This document shows positions 38,702 through 46,389 of a stretch of 64,000 nt of DNA, in pieces. The notes under the pieces were generated by a model. The model was not told the DNA's origin and did no database searches. It worked only from the letters and a program-made list of their open reading frames with translations. Within the stretch, counting starts at the first letter, position 1. Every line of letters starts with the position of its first letter. Source of the stretch: Mucilaginibacter straminoryzae (GTDB lineage: Bacteria; Bacteroidota; Bacteroidia; Sphingobacteriales; Sphingobacteriaceae); NCBI RefSeq assembly GCF_022953055.1, contig NZ_JALJEJ010000002.1, positions 62,001 to 126,000 of the forward strand. The letters run 5' to 3'. Both the position numbers and the translations under genes were made by a program.

Positions 38702-39250
38702 ATGGAGGCCGCATATACCCTTCCTGAAATTAAGATCTACAGATCGCCCTGGAAAGGTTTTAAGCTGATGCTTCTGTGTGCGCCGTTTGTTGCCTTTAGC
38801 TTGTACGATATTATCGGGCAAAAACACATCGAACAAACGTTGTTGAGTTGGTCTTCACTATTGTTCTTCGGCTTAGGTATTCCGTTCGGACTATTTCTGA
38901 TTTTTGACAGAAGGCCGCAGATTATTATTAACGAAACCGGTATTTATGACCGGACGGCATACCACGATTTTATTAATTGGAATACCATTGAGCACGCCTA
39001 CTGGAATACCATTTATAAGCAGCCTTTTGTGTGCCTGATCATAAAAGATGAATTCCGGCATTTGATTAAAAGTAAAAAGAGACTACAGGCGTTGAACCCT
39101 TTTTTGGGCCTTTCAGAAGTAAACATTCACCTGGGTAATATTTCGGGTCTTCAGCAGGAGCAGCTAACGGCCTTTATTGTAGCCATGAAAGATGCACCCG
39201 TGGTAGACCGTAGCAGATTATTAAAAAGACATTTCGAAAAAATAGCATGA
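38702..39250 (+). CDS. Membrane protein with cytoplasmic PH-like domain (STM3941-like), between purK and purE
   Basis: 182 residues. Two hydrophobic helices (~21-38 [20 protein letters not shown] and ~49-68 [20 protein letters not shown]) are followed by a beta-rich soluble domain beginning [20 protein letters not shown]. The layout matches STM3941-type proteins of unknown function; this assignment is tentative. It starts 8 nt after purK and its TGA overlaps the purE ATG (ATGA), so it is translationally coupled within the purine operon. No link to purine synthesis can be seen in its sequence. Confidence 0.75.
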   Translation: MEAAYTLPEIKIYRSPWKGFKLMLLCAPFVAFSLYDIIGQKHIEQTLLSWSSLLFFGLGIPFGLFLIFDRRPQIIINETGIYDRTAYHDFINWNTIEHAYWNTIYKQPFVCLIIKDEFRHLIKSKKRLQALNPFLGLSEVNIHLGNISGLQQEQLTAFIVAMKDAPVVDRSRLLKRHFEKIA

Positions 39251-39759
39251 GCGTAAAAGTAGCCATTATCATGGGCAGCAAATCAGACCTGAATGTAATG
39301 CAGGATGCTGCCGACGTATTGAAAGAACTGGGTGTCGACTATGAAATTACCGTGGTATCGGCCCACCGCACCCCTGAAAGAATGTTCAGCTACGCGAAAT
39401 CTGCGGCAGACCGCGGTTTGAAAGTAATTATTGCCGGTGCTGGCGGCGCTGCCCATTTACCGGGCATGGTTGCCTCGTTAACGCATCTACCGGTGATCGG
39501 TGTTCCGGTGAAGTCGAGTAATTCTATCGACGGCTGGGATTCTCTGCTATCTATCTTGCAAATGCCAAATGGTATCCCGGTTGCTACGGTAGCCCTTAAC
39601 GCAGCAAAAAATGCCGGCCTGTTAGCCGCGCAGATCCTGGCCACGGCTGATGAATACCTGGCCCAAAACCTGATCAATTACAAAGAAGATCTAAAAAACA
39701 AGGTAGAAGAGTCGGCTAAGCAGATGAAGAATGAAGGTTATCCTTCGGATTTTGAATAA
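39247..39759 (+). CDS. purE: N5-carboxyaminoimidazole ribonucleotide mutase
   Basis: 170 residues, class I length. Motifs: [55 protein letters not shown] and [20 protein letters not shown]. Converts N5-CAIR to CAIR after PurK. The start overlaps the upstream stop by 4 nt. Confidence 0.98.
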   Translation: MSVKVAIIMGSKSDLNVMQDAADVLKELGVDYEITVVSAHRTPERMFSYAKSAADRGLKVIIAGAGGAAHLPGMVASLTHLPVIGVPVKSSNSIDGWDSLLSILQMPNGIPVATVALNAAKNAGLLAAQILATADEYLAQNLINYKEDLKNKVEESAKQMKNEGYPSDFE

Positions 39760-39767
39760 GCGTACAG

Positions 39768-39853
39768 TTACTGGTTTCGGGGTGCGAGAACTTTGATTTT
39801 TAAAAATCTATACAAAAACAGTACTCGCTCCTCGTAACTCCTTACTCGCAACT
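39768..39853. repeat. Dispersed junk-like intergenic repeat
   Basis: Between the convergent purE and yqgE genes, GGGTGCGAGAAC and a downstream TACTCGCTCCTCGTAACTCC/TTACTCGCAACT stretch give short inverted words. Related text (GAGGAGCAGGAAACTGACAA, CTCGCAACTGATAAC) occurs at 63638-63672. No frame, no terminator of classic form. Confidence 0.3.
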
Positions 39854-39858
39854 AAAAA

Positions 39859-40422
39859 CTAATTCAACGTCGGGTTCTCCGGAAAATTAGCGATGTGCGA
39901 ATAGCGCGGACCAAGTCCGATTACTACCTCGCGCCAAAGATTCTGCTCGTCATGGGCAAAAATGATCTCCTGGCTGAATTTGTTCGCTACAATCCAGGTA
40001 TCTTCCAGCAGCTCTGCATCCAACTGCCCGGCGGTCCAGCCGGAATATCCTGCAAAGAACTTTATTTCGCCGTCTTCTAACTGATAAGTGTTTACCAATT
40101 CCTTCACTGCTTCAAAATCGCCTCCCCAATAAATACCATCCCAAATCTCTATCCCGTCAGGAATTTTCTCCGGACAGCGGTGGATAAAGTGTAAGGTATT
40201 GTTGGCCACAGGGCCGCCAAAGTAAACAGGCAATTCAGAATAGGCGATATCCGGAAGCAAGTCGCCCAGCATATATTCACTCGGATGGTTCAGTACAAAC
40301 CCCATGGCACCCATATCAGAATATTCGGTCAGCAGGATTACCGACCGCTTGAAATTAGGGTCCATCATAAAGGGCTCAGATATCAAAAGCCTGCCCGCGG
40401 CAGCTGAAATGGTACTTAGCAT
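39859..40422 (-). CDS. YqgE/AlgH family protein (DUF179)
   Basis: 187 residues. Family features: ISEPFMMDPNFKRSVILLTE near the N-terminus, GAMGFVLNHPSEYMLGDLL, VYFGGPVANNTLHFIHRCPE and FFAGYSGWTAGQLDAELLED. Conserved bacterial family without a settled biochemical role. Convergent with purE and divergent from pdxH. Confidence 0.93.
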   Translation of the reverse strand: MLSTISAAAGRLLISEPFMMDPNFKRSVILLTEYSDMGAMGFVLNHPSEYMLGDLLPDIAYSELPVYFGGPVANNTLHFIHRCPEKIPDGIEIWDGIYWGGDFEAVKELVNTYQLEDGEIKFFAGYSGWTAGQLDAELLEDTWIVANKFSQEIIFAHDEQNLWREVVIGLGPRYSHIANFPENPTLN

Positions 40423-40530
40423 AGCTTATGGGTTGTATAAATTTATAACACAAGTGTTAAATTAATGTTCTTTTATTAATACGTAGCATTACAACGGTCG
40501 GATTTATATCATATTACCCGGGTGGATTTG

Positions 40531-40538
40531 TAGATTTG
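40531..40538 (+). promoter_or_regulatory. -7 element of pdxH
   Basis: TAGATTTG, 7 nt before the ATG at 40546, predicting a leader of only 0-3 nt. Confidence 0.45.
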
Positions 40539-40545
40539 CCACATC

Positions 40546-41196
40546 ATGAATCAGCAAGATATTCAAAACCTAAGACAGGAGTACCAGGCTTCTACTCTGT
40601 CTGAAAAAGAAGTAGACGCAAACCCCATCGCACAATTCGAAAAATGGTTCAATGAGGCTTTAAAAGCCGAAGTTCAGGAACCAAACGCCATGACATTAGC
40701 TACAGCCACTTCAGACGGCCGACCGTCGGCGCGGATTGTGTTACTTAAAGGTTTCGACGAAAACGGTTTTGTTTTTTATACCAACTACCTTAGTCGCAAG
40801 GGAAAAGAAATGGCTAAAAACCCATTGGGTGCCATTACCTTTTTCTGGGGAGCGTTAGAAAGACAGATCAGGATAGAAGGCACTATCGAAAAAGTGAGCC
40901 GTGAAGAATCTGAAGAATACTTTCATTCGCGCCCAAAATTAAGCCAGATCGGCGCACTCGCCTCACCGCAAAGCCAGGAAGTAGCAGGCCGCGAAGTATT
41001 GGAGCATAAAATGCAGGAACTACAGGAGCGTTATGCCGATGAAGAAGTAATCCCGAAACCATCGCACTGGGGTGGTTATATTTTAAAACCTACCTGGTTC
41101 GAGTTCTGGCAGGGCCGCCAAAGCCGTCTGCATGACCGGGTTGTTTACAAAAAAGCGGATAAAAAATCGTGGAAAATAGCTCGCCTGGCACCATGA
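40546..41196 (+). CDS. pdxH: Pyridoxamine 5'-phosphate oxidase
   Basis: 216 residues. FMN and substrate motifs: EPNAMTLATATSDGRPSARI, VLLKGFDENGFVFYTNYLSR, SRKGKEMAKNPLGAITFFW, and the C-terminal FWQGRQSRLHDRVVY plus WKIARLAP ending. FMN-dependent oxidation of PNP/PMP to pyridoxal phosphate. The stop overlaps the likely nuoC start (ATGA), an odd pairing. Confidence 0.97.
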   Translation: MNQQDIQNLRQEYQASTLSEKEVDANPIAQFEKWFNEALKAEVQEPNAMTLATATSDGRPSARIVLLKGFDENGFVFYTNYLSRKGKEMAKNPLGAITFFWGALERQIRIEGTIEKVSREESEEYFHSRPKLSQIGALASPQSQEVAGREVLEHKMQELQERYADEEVIPKPSHWGGYILKPTWFEFWQGRQSRLHDRVVYKKADKKSWKIARLAP

Positions 41197-41684
41197 CATT
41201 TGAAGAGATCAAGCAGATCCTGATAGCTAAGTTTGGTGCCGAACTGATTCTGGGTGAAGAAACAACCGGGCTTCAGCCGGCATTGTTGATTCAGCCGGAA
41301 AAAATCGTTGAGGTTTGTCGCGAACTCAGAGATAATCCGGCGACGCACTTCGACTTTCTGAACCTGATTTCGGCAGTAGATTATGGCGAGAACAAGTTTG
41401 GTGTGGTGTACCACCTTACGTCTATGCCGTACCGCCTGCAATTGACCTTGAAGATAGTTAAAGAGCATACCCGTGATTTGGAAGATTTGCCTTCTTTCCC
41501 AAGTTTAACTTCAGTATATAAAACTGCGGATTGGCATGAACGGGAAGCTTATGACCTGGTTGGGGTATTTTTTGAAGGTCACCCCGATCTGCGCCGCATC
41601 CTGCTACCCGATGACTGGGAAGGCTATCCGCTACGAAAAGATTACAAAGCTGCAGAGTATTATAAGGGGATTAAGATTGATTGA
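41193..41684 (+). CDS. nuoC: NADH-quinone oxidoreductase subunit C
   Basis: 163 residues from the ATG at 41193, which overlaps the pdxH stop; a GTG at 41169 is an alternative, 8 codons longer. The 30-kDa subunit signature is seen in LPSFPSLTSVYKTADWHERE and AYDLVGVFFEGHPDLRRILL then PDDWEGYPLRKDY. Peripheral-arm subunit of complex I. nuoD follows after 175 nt containing a palindromic repeat. No other nuo gene is near. Confidence 0.95.
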   Translation: MTFEEIKQILIAKFGAELILGEETTGLQPALLIQPEKIVEVCRELRDNPATHFDFLNLISAVDYGENKFGVVYHLTSMPYRLQLTLKIVKEHTRDLEDLPSFPSLTSVYKTADWHEREAYDLVGVFFEGHPDLRRILLPDDWEGYPLRKDYKAAEYYKGIKID

Positions 41685-41762
41685 TTTACATTTTGAATTT
41701 CGAATGTTCAAATTCGAATTTAGCCAGCAATGCAGGTAGATAATTTAAAAAGTATAAAAAGG

Positions 41763-41851
41763 GTCATTTCGAATACTTAAGTATGAGAAATCTTCTTGAA
41801 CGTGCTGCTTTTAGAAGATTTCTCACTACGTTCGAAATGACAGAGTAGAAA
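41763..41851. repeat. Palindromic GTCATTTCGAA repeat element between nuoC and nuoD
   Basis: The arm GTCATTTCGAA...TGAGAAATCTTCT (41763-41796) faces its complement AGAAGATTTCTCA...TTCGAAATGAC (41813-41850), with a ~16-nt centre. The arms are near-perfect apart from an insertion (TACTTAAGTA against CGTAG). I recall similar GTCATTTCGA.../AGAAATCTTCT elements as common intergenic repeats in this group, but I could not search for it. Confidence 0.7.
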
Positions 41852-41859
41852 TCCGAAAT

Positions 41860-43041
41860 ATGAATGCAGCTCTCGAACGATATTATCAGAAAATAGCTGA
41901 TGCCGCCACACAGGACATGATCCTGAATATGGGGCCGCAGCACCCGTCTACGCATGGTGTTTTACGTTTAGAACTGATTACAGACGGCGAGATTGTGAAA
42001 GAGGTCATCCCCCACATGGGTTACCTGCATCGCTGTTTTGAGAAACATGCAGAATCACTTACCTACCAGCAAACCATTCCGTTTACAGACCGGATGGACT
42101 ATTTAGCTTCCATGCTGAATAGCCACGCCTGGGTAATGGGAGTAGAACGGATGATGGGAATAGATAAAGAAATCCCCAAGCGGATTGAATACATCAGGGT
42201 GTTGGTTTGCGAATTGAATCGCATTGGCTCGCACCTGATCGCCCTGGGTACTTATGGAATTGATATCGGCGCCTTTACCCCTTTCTTGTGGTGTTTCCGC
42301 GATCGTGAGCACATTATGGGCTTACTGGAGTGGGCGTCTGGGTCGAGGCTGCTGTATAACTATATTTGGATAGGCGGTCTGTTCTACGACCTTCCTGTTG
42401 GCTTTGAAGAGCGTTGCCGCGAATTTGTGACCTATTTTAAACCCAAACTGGCGGAACTTAATCAGCTGCTTACGGATAACGAGATCTTTATTAAACGGAC
42501 AGCAGGCGTTGGTGTTCTACCATTAGATGTTGCCATTAACTATGGTTGTTCGGGGCCGGTTCTGCGTGCTTCGGGCGTTAAGTGGGATCTTCGCAGGATA
42601 GATAACTACTCGGCCTACCCTGAGCTGGATTTTGATATCCCGATTGGCAAAGGCGAAATGGGGGCAGTAGGCGATTGCTGGGACCGCTACAAGGTACGTG
42701 TAGATGAAGTAGCTGAATCACTAAAGATTATTGAACAATGCCTGGATCGCCTGCAGAAAGAGCTGAAGCGCACCTCTGACTTCGATCCAAGGGCTAAAAT
42801 GCCACGCAAGATCACACCGAAAGCGCAAGACTACTATATGCGTGCAGAAGATGCACGCGGCGAAGTGGGCTTTTATTACATCGCTGACGGCAAGACCGAA
42901 ATCCCTTACCGGGTTAAAGCCCGTGGACCAAGTTTCAATAATCTTTCCGTAATGGCAGAGATCAGCAAGGGCGTAATGATAGCCGACCTGATTGCCATTC
43001 TGGGTTCTATCGATATCGTTTTGGGAGAACTGGACAGGTAG
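41860..43041 (+). CDS. nuoD: NADH-quinone oxidoreductase subunit D
   Basis: 393 residues, usual NuoD length. The 49-kDa subunit motifs are [58 protein letters not shown] and [12 protein letters not shown], with [12 protein letters not shown] at the end. Quinone-binding peripheral-arm subunit of complex I. Only nuoC stands beside it; the next gene is a small lipoprotein. Confidence 0.98.
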   Translation: MNAALERYYQKIADAATQDMILNMGPQHPSTHGVLRLELITDGEIVKEVIPHMGYLHRCFEKHAESLTYQQTIPFTDRMDYLASMLNSHAWVMGVERMMGIDKEIPKRIEYIRVLVCELNRIGSHLIALGTYGIDIGAFTPFLWCFRDREHIMGLLEWASGSRLLYNYIWIGGLFYDLPVGFEERCREFVTYFKPKLAELNQLLTDNEIFIKRTAGVGVLPLDVAINYGCSGPVLRASGVKWDLRRIDNYSAYPELDFDIPIGKGEMGAVGDCWDRYKVRVDEVAESLKIIEQCLDRLQKELKRTSDFDPRAKMPRKITPKAQDYYMRAEDARGEVGFYYIADGKTEIPYRVKARGPSFNNLSVMAEISKGVMIADLIAILGSIDIVLGELDR

Positions 43042-43101
43042 AGCATATGTAACACTTCTTTTATTATCTATCATTTCAATCTAAATCTATTCACAAATCA
43101 T

Positions 43102-43545
43102 ATGAAGCGCATCGTCTATATAAGCCTGTTGCTGGCCGCGACATTAGTAACAGCTTGTAAAAAAGAAAAGAATAATCCGGAACCCGCATCAATTTTGGGT
43201 AAGTGGGTAATGAAGAGTTATAGGGTAAGAGTTTTTGACGCTAACAATATATTAACAGTAGATTCTACACATAACGTCAGAAATTGGGAACCCGTGCACT
43301 ACTATAAATTTGAAAGTGATGGCACAGGTACAGAGCCTTTTTACGGATATCCATACGTTGTAATAGATCATTTTAATTACTCTTATAATAACAATATCAT
43401 TCAATATTATTACCCGCCAGCGAATGATTTAGTTTACAGTATCAAGGTAACCAGTTTGACATCGAATACGCTGGACGCCACATCCATCAACAATACGCAA
43501 ATTGGGAAATACGTATTCGACCGCCATTTCGAGAAAGAATTATGA
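43102..43545 (+). CDS. Small lipocalin-like lipoprotein of unknown function
   Basis: 147 residues. Lipoprotein signal with lipobox TLVTAC (Cys ~19) followed by KKEKNNPEP. The mature part begins ILGKWVMKSYRV and is beta-rich (YYKFESDGTGTEPFYGYPY), resembling lipocalin-like domains of Bacteroidota lipoproteins. It lies 60 nt downstream of nuoD; functional connection unknown. Confidence 0.75.
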   Translation: MKRIVYISLLLAATLVTACKKEKNNPEPASILGKWVMKSYRVRVFDANNILTVDSTHNVRNWEPVHYYKFESDGTGTEPFYGYPYVVIDHFNYSYNNNIIQYYYPPANDLVYSIKVTSLTSNTLDATSINNTQIGKYVFDRHFEKEL

Positions 43546-43555
43546 TAACAAACAG

Positions 43556-43580
43556 CAAAGCCCCTTACGGAGCTTTTGCA
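43556..43580 (+). terminator. Probable terminator after the lipocalin-like gene
   Basis: The hairpin AAAGCCCC-TTAC-GGAGCTTT has one mismatch and a short T tail. Confidence 0.45.
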
Positions 43581-43624
43581 TTGAGGTAAAAATTTATAAT
43601 AGAGGGTTGATTGCTTTCTAAGAA

Positions 43625-44725
43625 TTAATAAACCTTAACCTGGTAAACATAATTCTTTATTCTCTTGATCTGTTGAGTCCGGTTTAAACTTGCCAGCGTA
43701 TTCTTGTTGGTCAGGTTGATTTTCTTACTGATAGAATCCGGAGGCATATTCTTGATCGCTTTTAACAAATACTGAGATTTGATGGCGAAAGCAGCACCTT
43801 CCATCAGGCTTTGCTTGCCGCTAATGATACCAATTACGTTACCACGGGCATCTAACAACGGTCCGCCGCTGTTACCAGGGTTAACCGGGATAGAAACCTG
43901 GTAAGCCGTAGTATCATCATGGAAACCGGTGGAAGAAGACAGGTAACCTTTACCGTAAACGGCATCGTTACGAGGATAACCAATGGTAAATACATCTTCA
44001 CCCAAATCGCTTTCCGCTTTCTTAATACTATATGGTAAAGCTGTAAAGTTGCGGAAGGTGGTATCATCTATCTTCAACAAAGCCACATCATACTGGGGCT
44101 CTGTATAAACAACTTTGGCATGGTAGGCTTCGCCCGCAGCATTCTGTACATAAACAGAATCGGCACCGTTAATCACATGGTAATTAGTAACCAAATAACC
44201 GTTCGGCGAAATAATAAAACCTGTACCGCCAAATTTTGCCGGTTCCATTACTTTCTTACCTTTCTTAATGTCGTTGATCAGGGCATTGGTCTTATGATCC
44301 AGTTGAGCAGTTCTTTGCTCCTGCTGTTTAATCTGCATCCTTAACTGGGTGAGGTTAGAGCTATGATCATTAAAATAACCAGTGAAGAACAGCGTAGTCA
44401 ACATCGCGAAAATGGCAATAGATGCCGCTACAGATATTTTGGAGTGGTGATTTCTCCACAATTGTACCACCCATGAAGGACGCTCTGTCAGTTCCTCTTT
44501 CAAGGCGTGCACATCAATATCCGCATGGATCGCGTTCAGGCGTTGTTCCAGATCGCGGCGTTCGCTAAACTGCTTTAACAACCCGATAAACTGCCGGTGC
44601 TCGTTCACCTTACGGTCCAGCTCGCTATCCTGGTTTCTCAATATATCAAAGGCTGCACGCTCCTGCGCCGACATTTCGCCGTTCAGGTAACGTTCAATCT
44701 CGTCTTGTAAATCCCTATCGTTCAT
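43625..44725 (-). CDS. Anti-sigma-like domain fused to a membrane-anchored trypsin-like serine protease
   Basis: 366 residues. Residues ~1-90 form an acidic/basic helical cytoplasmic domain (DLQDEIERYLNGEMSAQERA) as in Bacteroidota anti-sigma proteins. One membrane helix lies at ~96-117 (KISVAASIAIFAMLTTLFF), then a coiled coil (~122-155). The protease domain (~165-325) carries the full triad: His183 in VTNYHVI, Asp213 in YDVALLKI and Ser286 in NPGNSGGPL. There is no PDZ domain. The gene begins 12 nt after the sigma factor's stop. Inference: membrane anti-sigma factor whose periplasmic protease half senses or processes envelope proteins. Confidence 0.85.
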   Translation of the reverse strand: MNDRDLQDEIERYLNGEMSAQERAAFDILRNQDSELDRKVNEHRQFIGLLKQFSERRDLEQRLNAIHADIDVHALKEELTERPSWVVQLWRNHHSKISVAASIAIFAMLTTLFFTGYFNDHSSNLTQLRMQIKQQEQRTAQLDHKTNALINDIKKGKKVMEPAKFGGTGFIISPNGYLVTNYHVINGADSVYVQNAAGEAYHAKVVYTEPQYDVALLKIDDTTFRNFTALPYSIKKAESDLGEDVFTIGYPRNDAVYGKGYLSSSTGFHDDTTAYQVSIPVNPGNSGGPLLDARGNVIGIISGKQSLMEGAAFAIKSQYLLKAIKNMPPDSISKKINLTNKNTLASLNRTQQIKRIKNYVYQVKVY

Positions 44726-44737
44726 TTTTCCCTATTC

Positions 44738-45325
44738 CTATTTATGCTGAAAAAATAACTTCTTCAGCCGTTGTAAACATTTATACTTCTGCGTCTTGGC
44801 GTTATCCGCATTGGTGTAACCAAAACGCGCGCAGATCTCCTGCATGGAGCGATCATGCATGTAGAAGTCCTCAATAATGGTCCGGCATGGCTCGCCAAGC
44901 TGTTTCAGGGCACTCTCCATCTGGTTCAGCTGCAAATCCCGGTCGTGGTGCTTTTCTACTTCATCTTCCACGGGTAAGTGATCCTGAAAATCATGTATAT
45001 CCCCTCCGTAGCGGCTCATCTGGTTCAGGCGTTTCAGCCATAACCGCCGGCATACAGAGTAAATAAACGTTTTCAGTTTACTGCTCAATTCAAAATCGCC
45101 GCTTTTAACCTTATTATAAAGAACTATAATCGCCTCCTGATAGATGTCTTTGGCATCGTCTTCAGAGCCGCTATTATTGATAATCAACTGTAGCACCATC
45201 GGAAAATACGCCACATACAAGCGTTCCAATACAGTTTCCGAATTATTCAGTATGCCAAGTATAACCTCGCTATCTGTTGGTGCTGAACCTTTTAACACAT
45301 TACTCACTATTAATACTTTATACAT
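44738..45325 (-). CDS. ECF-type RNA polymerase sigma factor of the lipoprotein cluster
   Basis: 195 residues. Region 2: NNSETVLERLYVAYFPMVLQ and SEDDAKDIYQEAIIVLYNKV; region 4: LGEPCRTIIEDFYMHDRSMQ then EICARFGYTNADNAKTQKYK. Unlike the FecI-type factor at 20834 there is no FecR or TonB receptor beside it; its partner is the anti-sigma/protease fusion downstream. A GGGTTACC-N15-GTATTAA pair overlaps its 5' region, the same as before the three lipoprotein genes, implying autoregulation. The annotated start at 45325 lies just past the -10-like box, so the true start may be an internal GTG (VSNVLKG) or the leader may be very short. Confidence 0.9.
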   Translation of the reverse strand: MYKVLIVSNVLKGSAPTDSEVILGILNNSETVLERLYVAYFPMVLQLIINNSGSEDDAKDIYQEAIIVLYNKVKSGDFELSSKLKTFIYSVCRRLWLKRLNQMSRYGGDIHDFQDHLPVEDEVEKHHDRDLQLNQMESALKQLGEPCRTIIEDFYMHDRSMQEICARFGYTNADNAKTQKYKCLQRLKKLFFQHK

Positions 45326-45339
45326 GTAAATGGTAACCC
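45310..45339 (-). promoter_or_regulatory. ECF-type promoter of the sigma/protease operon
   Basis: On the minus strand GGGTTACC (45332-45339) is followed after 15 nt by GTATTAA (45310-45316). The -10 box lies inside the listed sigma reading frame, near its start, which suggests a downstream start codon. Confidence 0.65.
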
Positions 45340-45381
45340 ATGATCGTCAAAAATAATTATTTAAAAAAATTTAAAAGCAGT

Positions 45382-45410
45382 GGGTTACCTTTTGCTGGTA
45401 TGGGTATTAA
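45382..45410 (+). promoter_or_regulatory. ECF-type promoter of lipoprotein gene 1
   Basis: GGGTTACC (45382-45389), N14, GTATTAA (45404-45410). The ATG is 38 nt further on. It stands back to back with the sigma operon promoter, the two GGGTTACC boxes being about 42 nt apart. Confidence 0.7.
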
Positions 45411-45448
45411 GGAATGGTAACTTAAAATAAACTTTTAATTAAAAGACA

Positions 45449-45646
45449 ATGAAAAATTTTGCAAAATTAGCTATCGTAGCTTTAGTAACTGTATCTTTCG
45501 CTGCTTGTTCTGGTAACAAAAGCGCTGAATCAACTGATTCAACCAAAGTTGATTCTACTGCTACTACTACTGTAGATTCTACTGCTAAAGTTGACTCAAC
45601 TGTTAAAGTTGACACTGCTAAAGCTGACACTACTAAAAAAATGTAA
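45449..45646 (+). CDS. Small Asp-Ser-Thr/Lys repeat lipoprotein 1
   Basis: 65 residues. Signal MKNFAKLAIVALVTVSFAAC with lipobox SFAAC (Cys20), then a low-complexity mature part built from DSTxK/VDST/ADT units ending in DTTKKM. It has only Ala, Asp, Ser, Thr, Val and Lys in quantity, so it should be disordered or fibre-like at the membrane surface. Paralogous to the two following genes. The shared promoter indicates co-regulation by the sigma factor at 44738. Function unknown. Confidence 0.85.
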   Translation: MKNFAKLAIVALVTVSFAACSGNKSAESTDSTKVDSTATTTVDSTAKVDSTVKVDTAKADTTKKM

Positions 45647-45670
45647 TCTAAACAGATCATAAGATCTTTA

Positions 45671-45702
45671 AAAAGGTAACCTCTAAAGGGTTACCTTTTT
45701 TT
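45671..45702 (+). terminator. Terminator after lipoprotein gene 1, overlapping the next promoter
   Basis: A perfect 11-bp stem AAAAGGTAACC/GGTTACCTTTT with a 7-nt loop, then T's. Its 3' arm contains the GGGTTACC box of the next gene. Confidence 0.8.
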
Positions 45703-45716
45703 ATTTAACGTATTAA
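45688..45716 (+). promoter_or_regulatory. ECF-type promoter of lipoprotein gene 2
   Basis: GGGTTACC (45688-45695), N14, GTATTAA (45710-45716), 25 nt before the ATG at 45742. Confidence 0.7.
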
Positions 45717-45741
45717 TACAAAAAACAACAACTGATACACT

Positions 45742-46002
45742 ATGAAAAACTTCATGAAATCTGCGCTGATCCTGGCTATTACTTCTTCATTCGCAGCTTG
45801 CAACGGAAATTCAAACAAAGGTAATGTTGACAGCACAAAGGTTGACTCTTCTGTTAAAGCTGACACCGTAACTAAAGTGGATACCGCAAAAGGAGATAGC
45901 GTTGCTATTAATGACTCTGTTTCTGTTAAAGCGCCGGATACTCTGAAAAAAACCACCACTGCCAGCAAGACAGTTGTTAAAAAAGAAAGCAAAAAACAGT
46001 AA
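45742..46002 (+). CDS. Small Asp-Ser-Thr/Lys repeat lipoprotein 2
   Basis: 86 residues, the longest of the three. Signal MKNFMKSALILAITSSFAAC with lipobox SFAAC (Cys20); the mature part begins NGNSNKGNVDSTKVDSSVKA and ends in a Lys-rich tail (KTVVKKESKKQ). Same composition and plan as its neighbours, with more divergence. Function unknown. Confidence 0.83.
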   Translation: MKNFMKSALILAITSSFAACNGNSNKGNVDSTKVDSSVKADTVTKVDTAKGDSVAINDSVSVKAPDTLKKTTTASKTVVKKESKKQ

Positions 46003-46047
46003 TTGTTTTAATGTTTTTAACCCTCAGCAATTTTTTTTGAAAAAACT

Positions 46048-46076
46048 GGGTCACCTTTTTGTATTATTGGTATTAA
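46048..46076 (+). promoter_or_regulatory. ECF-type promoter of lipoprotein gene 3
   Basis: GGGTCACC (46048-46055, one T-to-C change from the other three), N14, GTATTAA (46070-46076), 36 nt before the ATG at 46113. Confidence 0.68.
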
Positions 46077-46112
46077 ACATAAATTATTAATCACTTTTAA
46101 GGAAAAATCACA

Positions 46113-46319
46113 ATGAAAAATGCATTCAAAATTGCTGTAGTAGCTTTAATTTCAGTTTCAATGGTAGCTTGCAAAGGCAACAGCTCTACTACTACTACTG
46201 ATTCTACTAAAACTGACAGCACTGTTAAAGTTGACTCAACTGTTAAAACTGATTCAGTTAAAACTGACAGCACTGCTAAAGCTGACACTACTAAAAAAGA
46301 CACTACTAAAAAAATGTAA
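46113..46319 (+). CDS. Small Asp-Ser-Thr/Lys repeat lipoprotein 3
   Basis: 68 residues. Signal with lipobox SMVAC (Cys20), then GNSSTTTTDSTKTDSTVKVD repeats ending DTTKKDTTKKM. Closest to lipoprotein 1, sharing the DST.KVDSTVK core and TTKKM end. Likely arose by tandem duplication. A strong bidirectional terminator follows. Confidence 0.85.
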   Translation: MKNAFKIAVVALISVSMVACKGNSSTTTTDSTKTDSTVKVDSTVKTDSVKTDSTAKADTTKKDTTKKM

Positions 46320-46336
46320 TTACATTTTTCAGCAAC

Positions 46337-46373
46337 AAAAAACCCCGCTGGTTATACCGGCGGGGTTTTTTGT
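46337..46373. terminator. Bidirectional terminator between convergent lipoprotein genes
   Basis: The stem ACCCCGCTGG/CCGGCGGGGT has one G-T type mismatch, six A's before and six T's after, so it works in both directions. Confidence 0.85.
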
Positions 46374-46389
46374 TTTATTTGCAATCAGC

